Assembly (NCBI GenBank): GCA_035653595.1
Contig: DASRBO010000001.1
Span: 13,608-77,607, forward strand
From: DASRBO01 sp035653595
Lineage (GTDB): Bacteria; Actinomycetota; Acidimicrobiia; Acidimicrobiales; JAJPHE01
Direction: 5' to 3'
DNA length: 64,000 nucleotides
Shown: positions 15,423 through 24,436 of the stretch, one piece after another
Numbering within the stretch: the stretch's first letter is position 1
Layout of the letters: every line of letters starts with the position of its first letter
The notes under the pieces: generated by a model
Seen by the model: the letters and a program-made list of their open reading frames with translations, nothing else
What the model was told of the DNA's origin: nothing
The model's database searches: none
Program-made: the position numbers and the translations under genes

Positions 15423-16979
15423 GTGAAGGACCTGATCTACCAGCGCTTCCTCCTCCCCGCCCTCGACCGCTACGCCGGGGCCCCGGCGGTGGCCGACGGC
15501 GACTGGAGGGCCACCCTCTCCGAGCACGTCGAGCGGGTGCTGCGCCTGGGCGACGGGCTGGCCTCGACCCTGGGCGTGGGCCCGTCCGATGGCTGCGCCG
15601 TCATGGCGCTCAACGGCCACCACTACCTCGAGCTGTACCACGCCGCCTTCCTGGGCTCCTGCGTCCTCAACCCGCTCAACCTGCGGCTGGCCCCCAAGGA
15701 GCTGGAGTTCATCCTCTCCGACTCGGAGACCAAGGTGGTCTTCACCGACGCCGCCTTCGCCCCCCTGGTCGACCGGGTGCGGGCGGGCACATCGGTCGAG
15801 AAGGTGGTGCTCATCGGGTCGGGCGACGTGCCCCACGACCTCGCCGGCGAGGACCTGATCGGCGCCGGCCGGGCCCAGGTGCCCCCCGAGCCGGATGAGT
15901 CCGATCCGGTGGTCCTCATGTACACCGGCGGCACGACCGGGCTGCCCAAGGGCGTGCTCATAGACCACCGGGCCGCCATGCTCGACCTCTACAAGATCGC
16001 CGCCATCTTCGGTTTCGACGAGAGCCACGTCTACCTGCACCAGACCCCGATGTTCCACGCCGCATCCTTCGGCGGCATCCTCTCCATACCGGCGGTCGGC
16101 GGCATGACCACCTTCGTGCCGCTGTTCGACCCCGAGGCGGTGCTCGATGTCATCGAGGCCAACCGGGTGACCACCACGGTCATGGTCCCGACCATGATCC
16201 AGATGGTCCTGGACCACCCCGCGTTCCGCCCGGAGCGGCTGTCCTCGCTTCGGGATCTGATCTACGGGGCGTCGCCCATGCCGACGGCGCTGCTGCAGCG
16301 GCTCTTGGAGACGTTCCCCGACCTCGACGTCTGGCAGGGCTACGGCATGACCGAGAGCTGCGGCCTGCTCACCGTCCTGCGCCCCGAGGACCACCGTGGC
16401 GGCGGCGAGCTGCTCCGCTCGGCCGGCCGGGCCGTCCCCGGGGCCACCCTGTGCGTCCAGGACGAGGAGGGCCGGCTGCTACCCCGGGGCCAGACCGGTG
16501 AGATCTGCGCCCGCAGCGGCAACTACATGTCGGAGTACTGGCGCCGTCCGGAGGAGACCGAGGCCGCCTTCCGGGGCGGCTGGTACCACACCGGCGACGC
16601 CGGCTTCCTCGACGACGCCGGCTACGTCTACCTGGTCGACCGGGTGAAGGACATGATCGTGACCGGGGGCGAGAACGTCTATTCCGCCGAGGTGGAGAAC
16701 GCCCTGTCCGGCTTTCCCGGCGTCAGGCAGGTGGCGGTCATCGGTATCCCCTCCGAGCGCTGGGGCGAGGCGGTGCACGCCATCGTGGTGACCGACCCCG
16801 ACGCCGGGGTGACGGCCGAGGCCCTCGAGGACTGGGCCCGCCAGCGCATCGCCGGTTACAAGGTGCCCAAGTCGTTCGAGCTGCGGACCGAACCCCTGCC
16901 GCTGTCGGGCGCTCTCAAGATCCTCAAGCGCGAGCTGCGCCGGCCCTACTGGGAGGGCCAGGACCGCGCCGTGGGCTGA
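15423..16979 (+). CDS. Acyl-CoA synthetase (AMP-forming fatty-acid--CoA ligase)
   Basis: Activates a carboxylic acid to its CoA thioester through an acyl-adenylate. Of normal length, 518 residues. Core motifs: P-loop VLMYTGGTTGLPKGV, A5 QGYGMTESCG, A7 GWYHTGDAG, A8 YLVDRVKDMIVTGGENVYSAEVE (key residues D, R and K) and the C-terminal A10 Lys in SGALKILKRELR. GTG at 15423 is used because AGGAGG lies just upstream (15410-15415). A TATATG at 15386-15391 is a possible -10. The chain length of the substrate cannot be told. Confidence 0.94.
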   Translation: MKDLIYQRFLLPALDRYAGAPAVADGDWRATLSEHVERVLRLGDGLASTLGVGPSDGCAVMALNGHHYLELYHAAFLGSCVLNPLNLRLAPKELEFILSDSETKVVFTDAAFAPLVDRVRAGTSVEKVVLIGSGDVPHDLAGEDLIGAGRAQVPPEPDESDPVVLMYTGGTTGLPKGVLIDHRAAMLDLYKIAAIFGFDESHVYLHQTPMFHAASFGGILSIPAVGGMTTFVPLFDPEAVLDVIEANRVTTTVMVPTMIQMVLDHPAFRPERLSSLRDLIYGASPMPTALLQRLLETFPDLDVWQGYGMTESCGLLTVLRPEDHRGGGELLRSAGRAVPGATLCVQDEEGRLLPRGQTGEICARSGNYMSEYWRRPEETEAAFRGGWYHTGDAGFLDDAGYVYLVDRVKDMIVTGGENVYSAEVENALSGFPGVRQVAVIGIPSERWGEAVHAIVVTDPDAGVTAEALEDWARQRIAGYKVPKSFELRTEPLPLSGALKILKRELRRPYWEGQDRAVG

Positions 16980-17026
16980 GGCGCCTCGGGCCGGGCCCGG
17001 AAATCCTTGAGCCACCCCGACGGAAA

Positions 17027-17569
17027 GTGCCGGCCCGGAACGACAATACGGCCGTGGGGGAAGCCGAGGACCAGGGGGCGGCCATGCTCTCGCTCTACGA
17101 GCGGGCCCTGCCCGTGGTCTTCGGCTACCTGGCCGACCGCTGCGGGGACCGGGCCACCGCCGAGGACCTGACCTCGGAGACGTTCCTCGCCGCCGTGGCG
17201 GCGGTGAAGGCCCCCGGGCCGCCGGCGGTTTCGATCGCCTGGCTGGTGGGGGTGGCCCGCCACAAGCTGGTGGACCACTGGCGCCGCCGGGGTCGCCATG
17301 ACCGGCTGGTCGACCGGGCCGCCACCGAGGTGACCGGTCCCGAGGACCCGTGGGAGCACGAGCTGGACCGGCTGCGCTCCGACGCCGTGCTGGCCGGCCT
17401 CGGTGGCCATCATCGGGCGGTGCTCACCCTGCGCTATGTCGACGGCCTCCCCGTTGGCGAGGTGGCCGAGGTGCTCGACCGCAGCGTGCACGCCACCGAG
17501 GCCCTGCTGAGCCGGGCCAAGGCCGCCTTCCGGCGCGCCTATGTCGTCGAAGGAGCCGACGATGCCTGA
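17027..17569 (+). CDS. ECF-type RNA polymerase sigma factor
   Basis: Alternative sigma factor of 180 residues. Region 2 is seen in LYERALPVVFGYLADRCGDRATAEDLTSETFLAAV, cited by its RATAEDLTSETF core, with the -10 contacting helix WLVGVARHKLVDHWRRR; region 4 holds LGGHHRAVLTLRYVDGLPVGEVAEVL and a helix-turn-helix ending in LLSRAKAAFRRAY. GTG is the only start before region 2. It overlaps the next gene (ATGCCTGA), so that gene product is the likely partner. Target promoters are unknown. Confidence 0.9.
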   Translation: MPARNDNTAVGEAEDQGAAMLSLYERALPVVFGYLADRCGDRATAEDLTSETFLAAVAAVKAPGPPAVSIAWLVGVARHKLVDHWRRRGRHDRLVDRAATEVTGPEDPWEHELDRLRSDAVLAGLGGHHRAVLTLRYVDGLPVGEVAEVLDRSVHATEALLSRAKAAFRRAYVVEGADDA

Positions 17570-18452
17570 CCGCACCGATTCCTTCGCATCCCTTCGCCGG
17601 CCGGCTCCCCCCCTGGGCCCCGATCCCACCTTCGCCGCCTCCCTGCGGCGCCGACTCGAACGGGAGCTGGGCATGACCACCGCCGACCTCAACCGCAGCG
17701 ACTCCACCGCGGGACGGGGCGGCACCGACCTCGACGGCACCCTGGCCATGGTCCACCTCAGGGTCGCCGACGCCGACCGGGCCATGGCGTTCCTCGCCGC
17801 CCTGGCGGGATGGGAGGCCGAGCGGGTGCCCTTCGACGACCACATCAGCCATTACACGATCAACACCGCCGTCACGGTGCGCATCCTCGACGACCCCGGC
17901 TCCGCCCCGGTGGTCCCCTTCTACCGGATGACCATGGTGTCCGAGGCGGCGGCGGCCGTCCCTGCCGCCGGGGGCAGGGTCGTCGAGTCGGGGGCCGAGC
18001 CCGACGGTGGCGGCTGGGCCCGGGCCGTGGACGACCAGGGCCTCCCCTTCGGGATGTACCGGCCCCGCGGCTACCAGGGCTCGGCGGCGCCGGGCCGGCC
18101 GGCCACCGGTGAGGTGGGGCTGGTGTTCATGACCGCCGACGCCACCCGGGCCGATCGCTTCTACGGCCCGGTGCTGGGATGGCACCTCCAGCGCGTCCAT
18201 CCCGACAGCAACTACTTCGAAGCCGTTCCGGCCGTCGGAGTCTTCGACGAGGCCGCCGCCTTCGGCCGCCCGGTGGCCCCGTCCCTGCGCCTCTATCTGT
18301 CGGTGCCCGCCCTGTCCCCCGCCCTGGCCCGGGTGAGCGAGCTCGGCGGCCGGGCCGGTGAGGTGGCCCAGGACATGGGCCCCTACTACACGGCCTGGTG
18401 CAGCGACGACCAGGGCACCGGCTTCGGGCTCATGGCCGAGGCCCTGCAGTAG
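17562..18452 (+). CDS. VOC (glyoxalase-fold) protein with sigma-linked N-terminal segment
   Basis: Two VOC modules in tandem (about residues 55-165 and 180-295) of the kind found in dioxygenases, lyases and antibiotic-binding proteins; each begins with a beta strand such as AMVHLRVADADRAMAFLAAL or GLVFMTADATRADRFYGPVLGW. Ahead of them is a short segment (PPLGPDPTFAASLRRRLERELG) resembling the leader of ECF-associated partner proteins. The ATG overlaps the sigma stop, so it is translated together with the sigma factor. Whether it senses a ligand for the sigma factor or acts as an enzyme is not known. Confidence 0.82.
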   Translation: MPDRTDSFASLRRPAPPLGPDPTFAASLRRRLERELGMTTADLNRSDSTAGRGGTDLDGTLAMVHLRVADADRAMAFLAALAGWEAERVPFDDHISHYTINTAVTVRILDDPGSAPVVPFYRMTMVSEAAAAVPAAGGRVVESGAEPDGGGWARAVDDQGLPFGMYRPRGYQGSAAPGRPATGEVGLVFMTADATRADRFYGPVLGWHLQRVHPDSNYFEAVPAVGVFDEAAAFGRPVAPSLRLYLSVPALSPALARVSELGGRAGEVAQDMGPYYTAWCSDDQGTGFGLMAEALQ

Positions 18453-18459
18453 CCGGGCC

Positions 18460-20517
18460 TCACGCCAGGCCGAGGTGGCGGCGCAGGAAGACGAAGGCCA
18501 GCGCCGACATGACGGCCTGCTGGGCGGCGTCGGCCGCCCCGGCGTGGCCGCCCTCGATGTTCTCCCAGTAGCTGACCCGGTGGCCCTGCTCCAGCAGGCG
18601 GGCCGCCATCTTGCGGGCGTGGCCGGGGTGGACCCGGTCGTCCTTGGTGGAGGTGGTCAGCAGCAGCGGCGGGTAGTCGGCCTCGGGCCGGGCCAGGTGG
18701 TAGGGGGAGAAGGTGGCGATGAACGCCCAGTCGGCGGGGTCGTCGGGATCCCCGTACTCCGCCATCCACGACGCCCCCGCCAGCAGGTGGCTGTAGCGGC
18801 GCATGTCAAGCAGCGGGGCCTGGCACACCACCGCCCCGAACAGCTCCGGGGTACGCACGTACATGTTGCCCACGAGGAGCCCGCCGTTGCTTCCGCCCAT
18901 GATGCCCAGCTGGCCCGGGGTGGTCACCGACGAGTCGATCAGGTGGTGGGCCACCGCCTCGAAGTCCTCGTAGGCGCGGTGGCGGTTCTCCCGCAGCGCC
19001 GCCTCGTGCCACCGGGGCCCGTACTCGCCGCCGCCGCGGATGTTGGCCACCACGTACCGGCCGCCGTGGGCCAGCCACGACCGGCCGATCACGCCCGAGT
19101 AGCTGGCGGTCAGCGAGATCTCGAAGCCGCCGTAGCCGTACAGGATGGTGGGAGCCGGCCGGCCGGCCTCGATCCCTTCCTCTTCGCCCACCAGGAAATA
19201 CGGCACGCGGGTGCCGTCGGCGCTGGTGGCGAAGCGCTGCTGCATGGTCATGGCCGAGCTGTCGAAGCGTTCGGGCTGGGACCGAAGAAGCTCGGGCGGC
19301 CCGTCGGCCGGCACCAGGTAGAGCGAGGTGGGGTGCAGGAAGTCCTGCCCCATCAGGAAGGCGTCGTCGGATACGTCGGAGTCGACCGGCCAGGCGTTGA
19401 CGCTCCAGACCGGCAGGGACCCGGCGACCGGCCGCCGCCGCCAGCCGTCGCCGGGGTCGGCCGTTTCGAGGTGGTCGCGCACGTCCTCCTGCACGGTGAG
19501 GATCAGGCGGCCCCGAGTCCAAGCCCACTGCGACAGGGCGGAGGTGGCGGTAGGCACGAACACCGCCGTCAGCCGGCGCGCGCCGGCGAGGTAGTCCTCG
19601 AGCTCGGCCGCCACCAGCGAGCCGGCCGGATGGGTCTGGCCGGGCACCTCCCAGTCCCGCCGGGGCCGCACCAGGAGCCACCGCTCCCGCAGGCTGACAT
19701 CGGCGTCCTCGGGCACGTCCAGCTCGACGAGCGAGCCGTCCCGCAACACGTACTTGCGGGATCGGTAGAAGTCGAGCGCCCGCCGGAACAGGTGGTGGCG
19801 CCAGCCGGGCAGGGTGTCGACCGACACCGCCACCGACACGTCGGCGGCCTCGCCTTCGAACACCAGCGGGGTGTCCTCCAGCGGCTTGCCCCTCTCCCAC
19901 CGCCTCACGGTGCGGGGATAGCCCGAGGTGGTCGTGGTGCCCTCGCCGAAGTCGTGACCGACATAGACCATGTCGTCGTCCACCCACACCAGCCACCCCT
20001 TCGACAGGGGCCGCACGAAGCCGCCGTCGGCCTCGGTGACGAAGCTCTTGTCGACCATGTCGAACTCCCGTGTCACCGACGTGTCCGAGCCGCCGGGTGA
20101 GAGCTCGAGCAGTGTCCGGCGGCGGTCGGGGCGGCGGGTGGAGCCCCCGTGGTAAACCCAGGACTCACCCTCGGCCGCTCCGAGGGCGTCGACGTCGAGC
20201 AGGACCTCCCAACGCTCCTCGCCGGCGCGGTAGCTCTCCCAGGTGGTGCGCCGCACCAGGCCCCGACGGTGCTCGGCGTCGGTCCAGAAGTTGAGCACCG
20301 AGTCGAGATGCCGCGACGGCAACGGGATGCGGTCGTCGGCCTCGAGCACCTCGAGAATGAAGGCCCGGGTGGGCTCGAAGCGGGGATCGACGAACAGATC
20401 GGCCTCGGTGACGGCGTTGCGTGCCCTCACCCAGTCGAGAGCGCCGTCGCCCTCAACCTCCTCCAACCAGGCGTGCTCGTCCTGGAGTCTCCGGTCGGGC
20501 GGGCTCGGCTCGGTCAT
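18460..20517 (-). CDS. Prolyl oligopeptidase family (S9A) serine peptidase
   Basis: Cytoplasmic peptidase cleaving short peptides, often after Pro; 685 residues, the usual length. An N-terminal seven-bladed propeller fills about residues 70-415. The hydrolase domain has YGYGGFEISLTASY, the nucleophile Ser543 in GIMGGSNGGLL, the Asp in STKDDRVHPGHA and the His in ENIEGGHAGAAD. No signal peptide. The ATG is preceded by TAGGTT ending six bases upstream, suggesting a leaderless transcript. Tail-to-tail with the VOC gene, eight bases apart. Confidence 0.95.
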   Translation of the reverse strand: MTEPSPPDRRLQDEHAWLEEVEGDGALDWVRARNAVTEADLFVDPRFEPTRAFILEVLEADDRIPLPSRHLDSVLNFWTDAEHRRGLVRRTTWESYRAGEERWEVLLDVDALGAAEGESWVYHGGSTRRPDRRRTLLELSPGGSDTSVTREFDMVDKSFVTEADGGFVRPLSKGWLVWVDDDMVYVGHDFGEGTTTTSGYPRTVRRWERGKPLEDTPLVFEGEAADVSVAVSVDTLPGWRHHLFRRALDFYRSRKYVLRDGSLVELDVPEDADVSLRERWLLVRPRRDWEVPGQTHPAGSLVAAELEDYLAGARRLTAVFVPTATSALSQWAWTRGRLILTVQEDVRDHLETADPGDGWRRRPVAGSLPVWSVNAWPVDSDVSDDAFLMGQDFLHPTSLYLVPADGPPELLRSQPERFDSSAMTMQQRFATSADGTRVPYFLVGEEEGIEAGRPAPTILYGYGGFEISLTASYSGVIGRSWLAHGGRYVVANIRGGGEYGPRWHEAALRENRHRAYEDFEAVAHHLIDSSVTTPGQLGIMGGSNGGLLVGNMYVRTPELFGAVVCQAPLLDMRRYSHLLAGASWMAEYGDPDDPADWAFIATFSPYHLARPEADYPPLLLTTSTKDDRVHPGHARKMAARLLEQGHRVSYWENIEGGHAGAADAAQQAVMSALAFVFLRRHLGLA

Positions 20518-20523
20518 ACCGGC

Positions 20524-20529
20524 AACCTA
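20524..20529 (-). promoter_or_regulatory. -10-like hexamer of the prolyl oligopeptidase gene
   Basis: TAGGTT on the minus strand, six bases from the ATG at 20517, with no ribosome-binding site. Same geometry as at msrB, the DrrAB-like operon, the D-aminoacylase and the acyl-CoA dehydrogenase genes. Confidence 0.45.
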
Positions 20530-20610
20530 CCCATCCGTACTGCGCCCCGCCTGCGGAAAGGCCCATAGGCCACCAAGACCGACGAACTCGACGTTCACCG
20601 TCAAGCTCAC

Positions 20611-20686
20611 GCAAGGAACCGACCGCCCCGACGATGACCATTGTCGTCGTAGTCAGTAGTCGTCATCTGGGCTCCGTTCCTTGTGC
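20611..20686. repeat. Nested inverted repeats upstream of the GGDEF-EAL gene
   Basis: Outer arms GCAAGGAAC (20611-20619) and GTTCCTTG followed by TGC (20676-20686); inner arms GATGAC (20633-20638) and GTCATC (20662-20667) with GTCGTC repeats between. The structure sits about 40 bases before the GTG of the signalling operon and could be a leader fold or an operator. It does not match the c-di-GMP (GEMM) riboswitch core. Confidence 0.4.
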
Positions 20687-20724
20687 GGTGGAACGGCGCC
20701 TCGGCATAGTGACGGGGCGGGCAG

Positions 20725-22704
20725 GTGCAACGCGCCGGGCGAGCGCGTTCGAGCAGAGGAGCACAAACGGTCAGCCAGTCGAATACCGCCGACTTCGACC
20801 ATGCGGTGCGCAACTGCGCCGCCATCGTCTCCGGATTCGCCAACCTCATCTCCGAGGAGGTGGCGGAGTCCTCCAGCGTGGTCGACGAGCACGTCGAACG
20901 GCTGGCCGCCAACGTGGACGCCATGCGCCGGCTGCTGGAGTCACGCCCGCCAGCCATGTCGCCGGCCAGGCGCGGCGAACGTCGGCCCCGCCTCGCCCCG
21001 GTCCGTCCGCTGCGGTCGCTGCTGGTGGTGGAGGACGACGACGACCACTTCTACCTGCTGCGCTCGCTTCTGTCCCGCCACGGCCGGGGCGGTCCATGGC
21101 GCCTGTTGCGGGCCCGCACCCTGGCCGAGGCGCGCACCATCCTCGCGACCCAGGAGCCGGCCTGCAGCCTGATCGACCTGCACCTGCCTGACTCCGACCA
21201 GCTCGACACCCTGTCCCAGCTCCGGGCGGCGGCACCGTTCCAGCCCATGATCGTGGTCACCGGTGCCGAGCCCACCAGCGGGCTGGACGCCGTGCGCATG
21301 GGCGCCCAGGACTACCTGGTGAAGGGGAACCTGTCGGGGGAGCTGGTCGAACGGGCGGTCGAGTACGCCATAGAGCGGGCCCGGTTCGAGGCGGCCCTGG
21401 TGCATCAGGCCCTGCACGATCCGGTCACCGGGCTGGCCAACCGCAGCCTGCTCTTCGATCGGTTGTCGCTCGCCCTGGCCCGGCTCGACCGGCACAGCTC
21501 CAGGGTGGGGCTGCTGTTCATCGATCTCGACCGGTTCAAGATCCTCAACGACAGCCTCGGCCACCAGATCGGAGACGAGCTGTTGACCCAGGTGGGCCTC
21601 CGGCTCATGAACCGGGCCCGGCGGACCGACACCGTCGCCCGGGTCGGCGGGGACGAGTTCGTGGTCCTGATCGAGGACCTGGCCGACGGATCCGAGGCGG
21701 CCAGGATCGCCGAGCAGATCCTCGCCATGTTCGACTCTCCGTTCCCCTGCAGCGCCGGCCCCCAGACCCTGTCGGCCAGCATCGGCGTGGCCATCACCGA
21801 CACCGGCGACATCTCGCCCCAGATGCTGATCGCCAACGCCGACACCGCCATGTACCGGGCCAAGGAGCGGGGTCGACGGCGGTGGGAGCTGTTCGATCAG
21901 GACATGCGCAACCGCCTGGTCAACCTGTTCTGCCTCGAGCAGGAGCTGGCCGGGGCCCACTCCAAGGGCCAGCTCGAGGTGTGGTACCAGCCGGTGGTGG
22001 ACATCGGCACCGGCCGCACGATCGGCGCCGAGGCTCTGCTGCGCTGGAACCACCCGCTGCGCGGCCTGCTCAGCCCGGCCGACTTCCTGCAGGTCGCCGA
22101 GGAGACCGGCCAGATCATCGACATCGGAGCCTGGGTGCTGCGGGAAGCCTGCGAACAGGCGCAACGGTGGTCGGACGATGGCGTCGTTGAGCCCGGCTTC
22201 GTGATGTGGGCCAACGTGTCCTCCCGCCAGTTCGAGCGCCCTGGCGACCTCGAGCGCACGGTCGTGGCGGCGCTGGGGGCGGGGTCAGGGCCGTGGGTGC
22301 TTGGCCTGGAGATAACCGAGACGACCGTGCTGCAGGACGTGGAGCAGGCCGGTGCCGTGCTGGCCGACCTGCGGGCCCTCGGAACGAGGATCGCCATAGA
22401 CGACTTCGGCACCGGCTTCTCCTCCCTGCGCTGGCTGCAGCGGCTGCCGATAGACCGGCTCAAGATCGACGCCAACTTCGTGGCCGGGGTCAGCGACCGG
22501 GGGGCCGACCGGGCCATCGTCGCCGCCTGCCTCGGCCTGGGCGAAGCCTTGGGGCTGGGCTGCACCGCCGAAGGCGTGGAGACCGCCAACCAGCTCGAGA
22601 TCCTGACCCAGATGGGATGCCAGGCCGCCCAGGGACACCTGCTGGGGATGCCCTCTCCCGCCGCCCGGGCGCTCAGGAGGGCCACCGGTGACCGCCGCCA
22701 CTAG
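20725..22704 (+). CDS. Receiver-GGDEF-EAL cyclic-di-GMP response regulator
   Basis: Bifunctional c-di-GMP enzyme under phosphorelay control. Residues 1-90: helical stretch; about 98-218: receiver domain (LLVVEDDDDHF, LIDLHLPDS, DYLVKGN); then GGDEF (GGDEF at 308-312, preceded by the RxxD inhibitory-site motif RRTD); then EAL (EALLRW from 436, DDFGTGFSSL, EGVET). Both catalytic signatures are intact, so it may make and break c-di-GMP. The GTG at 20725 is the likely start; a GAGGAG site further in has no start codon behind it. First gene of a five-gene operon. Confidence 0.93.
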   Translation: MQRAGRARSSRGAQTVSQSNTADFDHAVRNCAAIVSGFANLISEEVAESSSVVDEHVERLAANVDAMRRLLESRPPAMSPARRGERRPRLAPVRPLRSLLVVEDDDDHFYLLRSLLSRHGRGGPWRLLRARTLAEARTILATQEPACSLIDLHLPDSDQLDTLSQLRAAAPFQPMIVVTGAEPTSGLDAVRMGAQDYLVKGNLSGELVERAVEYAIERARFEAALVHQALHDPVTGLANRSLLFDRLSLALARLDRHSSRVGLLFIDLDRFKILNDSLGHQIGDELLTQVGLRLMNRARRTDTVARVGGDEFVVLIEDLADGSEAARIAEQILAMFDSPFPCSAGPQTLSASIGVAITDTGDISPQMLIANADTAMYRAKERGRRRWELFDQDMRNRLVNLFCLEQELAGAHSKGQLEVWYQPVVDIGTGRTIGAEALLRWNHPLRGLLSPADFLQVAEETGQIIDIGAWVLREACEQAQRWSDDGVVEPGFVMWANVSSRQFERPGDLERTVVAALGAGSGPWVLGLEITETTVLQDVEQAGAVLADLRALGTRIAIDDFGTGFSSLRWLQRLPIDRLKIDANFVAGVSDRGADRAIVAACLGLGEALGLGCTAEGVETANQLEILTQMGCQAAQGHLLGMPSPAARALRRATGDRRH

Positions 22705-24436
22705 CGGCTCGTTCTGGTCGGGCGGCAACCTGCACCGGCTCCGGCGGCCGGCGTCCTCGCCGGACACCACCGCCGTGCGCTTCGCCGCCGCCGTGCGGCT
22801 GGCCCTGGTGGTGGCCGCCGCCGCCGCCGGCTCGTTCATCCCCGACACCACCGGCCGTCGGGCCGATCTGATGCTGGTGGTGGGGCTGGCGGGGGTGCCG
22901 TGGGCCACGGTCCTGCTCTTCGCCTCGGAGCGGACGGGCAACCGGGTGGCGCTGATGGGGGGACCGCTGGGCGACCTGGCCCTGCTGGCATCGGTGGCGG
23001 TGGTCTACCCGGCCGCCAACCAGGCCGTGCTGCTCGGCTACCTGGTGGTCATCGTCTTCGCCGTCTACACCATGGGCCGGCCTCTGGCCGCCGGCGTCGG
23101 CGCCGGGGCGATCGCCCTGGCCTGGCTGTGCCAGCTGCTCGTGCCCGGCCGGCAGCGGGCCGCCGACGGGGTCCTCATCGCCTTCACCGCCGCCGTGGTC
23201 GCCATGGTGTCGCTGTTCGAGCGCACCGCGGTGCTGCGCACCAGGGCCGACACCCGCTACCAGCGGCTGCAGACCAAGGCGGCGACCATCGTGGCCCACG
23301 TGGCCGACGCCATCGTGGTCACCGACGCCGCCGGGGTGATCACCCAGGCCAATCCCGCCGCCGAGCGGGTCCTGGGGAACGACTCCGCTCCCCTGGTGGG
23401 CAGCCCGTGTGCCATGAGCCTGGCCCTGCGCAAGGGGGAGAAGCCCCTTGACTGCACCGGGCGCTGCGGCCTGCTCGACGTGGTGAGCCCGGAGGCGGCG
23501 GCCAGCGGGGTGGAGGTGTGGCGGCTCTGCCGCGACGTCCGCCAGCCGCTGCTGGCCAGCGCCGCCCCGGTCGAGGCGGCCGGGGGCGCCGGCGAGGTGG
23601 TGCACTCCATGCGCGACATCACCCAGCTCAAGCAGGCGGAGGAGGCCAAGACCCTCTTCCTCGCCACCGCCACCCACGAGCTCAAGACCCCGCTCACGGT
23701 CATCAACGGCTTCGCCGAGACGCTGCGGACCTACGAGGACCTCGACCCCGACCTCAAGATGGCCGCCCTCGACGCCATCCGGTCCCGCGGGATGGAGCTG
23801 AGCCGGATCATCGACCGCCTGCTGCTGTCCAGCCGCATCGAGGCCGGCCGGGTCCACTTGCGCCTCGAGCCGGTCGACGTCGCCCGGCTGGCGGGCGAAC
23901 GGGCGGCCACCTTCGGCCAGGCCAGCGGGCGGGCCGTGTCGGCGCGCATCCCCGAGGGCGTCCCGGCGGTTACCGCCAACGCCGAGGCGTTCGTGACGGT
24001 GGTGGACCACCTCCTCGACAACGCCGTCAAGTACTCGCCCCACGGCTCGCCGCTCGAGCTGGACGTGCAGGCGATGGACGACCGGCTGGTGACCGTCGCC
24101 GTCACCGACCACGGCATCGGCATGGACCCGGAGCACGCGGCCCGCTGCTTCGAGAAGTTCTGGCAGGCGGAGGCCACCGACGTCCGCCGCTTCGGCGGAA
24201 CAGGCATCGGCCTGTACATCGTCCAGTCGCTCGTCGAGGCCATGGGGGGAACCGTTGACGTGCGCACCGCTCGGGGCCACGGCAGCACGTTCATCGTCAG
24301 CCTGCCCGTGCGCCCTGCCGGCGACGAGCCGGCACCAGCCGACGCGGGTGAGGGCGACGCGGCCGACCGGGGCGAGCCGACCTCCATCCGCGAGTTCATG
24401 CGCCAGATCGGGGTGCCGGAGAGGAGGGGACGGTGA
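22688..24436 (+). CDS. Multi-pass PAS histidine kinase with Cys cluster
   Basis: Sensor kinase of 582 residues. About five to six N-terminal helices (residues 35-180, for example LGYLVVIVFAVYTMG), a short coiled linker, a PAS domain (about 195-320), the H-box with His330 in ATHELKTPLTVI, and a complete HATPase (LLDNAVKYS, DHGIGMD, GTGIGLYIV). The PAS domain carries Cys241, Cys256, Cys260 and Cys281, a spacing that could hold an Fe-S cluster or metal, or form a thiol switch; that is inference. The GTG start lies inside the end of the GGDEF-EAL gene. The receiver proteins downstream are probable partners. Confidence 0.92.
   Translation: MTAATSGSFWSGGNLHRLRRPASSPDTTAVRFAAAVRLALVVAAAAAGSFIPDTTGRRADLMLVVGLAGVPWATVLLFASERTGNRVALMGGPLGDLALLASVAVVYPAANQAVLLGYLVVIVFAVYTMGRPLAAGVGAGAIALAWLCQLLVPGRQRAADGVLIAFTAAVVAMVSLFERTAVLRTRADTRYQRLQTKAATIVAHVADAIVVTDAAGVITQANPAAERVLGNDSAPLVGSPCAMSLALRKGEKPLDCTGRCGLLDVVSPEAAASGVEVWRLCRDVRQPLLASAAPVEAAGGAGEVVHSMRDITQLKQAEEAKTLFLATATHELKTPLTVINGFAETLRTYEDLDPDLKMAALDAIRSRGMELSRIIDRLLLSSRIEAGRVHLRLEPVDVARLAGERAATFGQASGRAVSARIPEGVPAVTANAEAFVTVVDHLLDNAVKYSPHGSPLELDVQAMDDRLVTVAVTDHGIGMDPEHAARCFEKFWQAEATDVRRFGGTGIGLYIVQSLVEAMGGTVDVRTARGHGSTFIVSLPVRPAGDEPAPADAGEGDAADRGEPTSIREFMRQIGVPERRGR

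Noticed and set aside
16480..17845. Minus-strand frames across the acyl-CoA synthetase and sigma factor genes
   Set aside because: No recognisable motifs, and they run opposite genes with full catalytic signatures.
20601..20690. Possible c-di-GMP (GEMM) riboswitch before the GGDEF-EAL gene, suggested by CACGCAA
   Set aside because: The conserved GGGACGCAAAGCC-type core and tetraloop receptor are missing; kept only as an inverted repeat.
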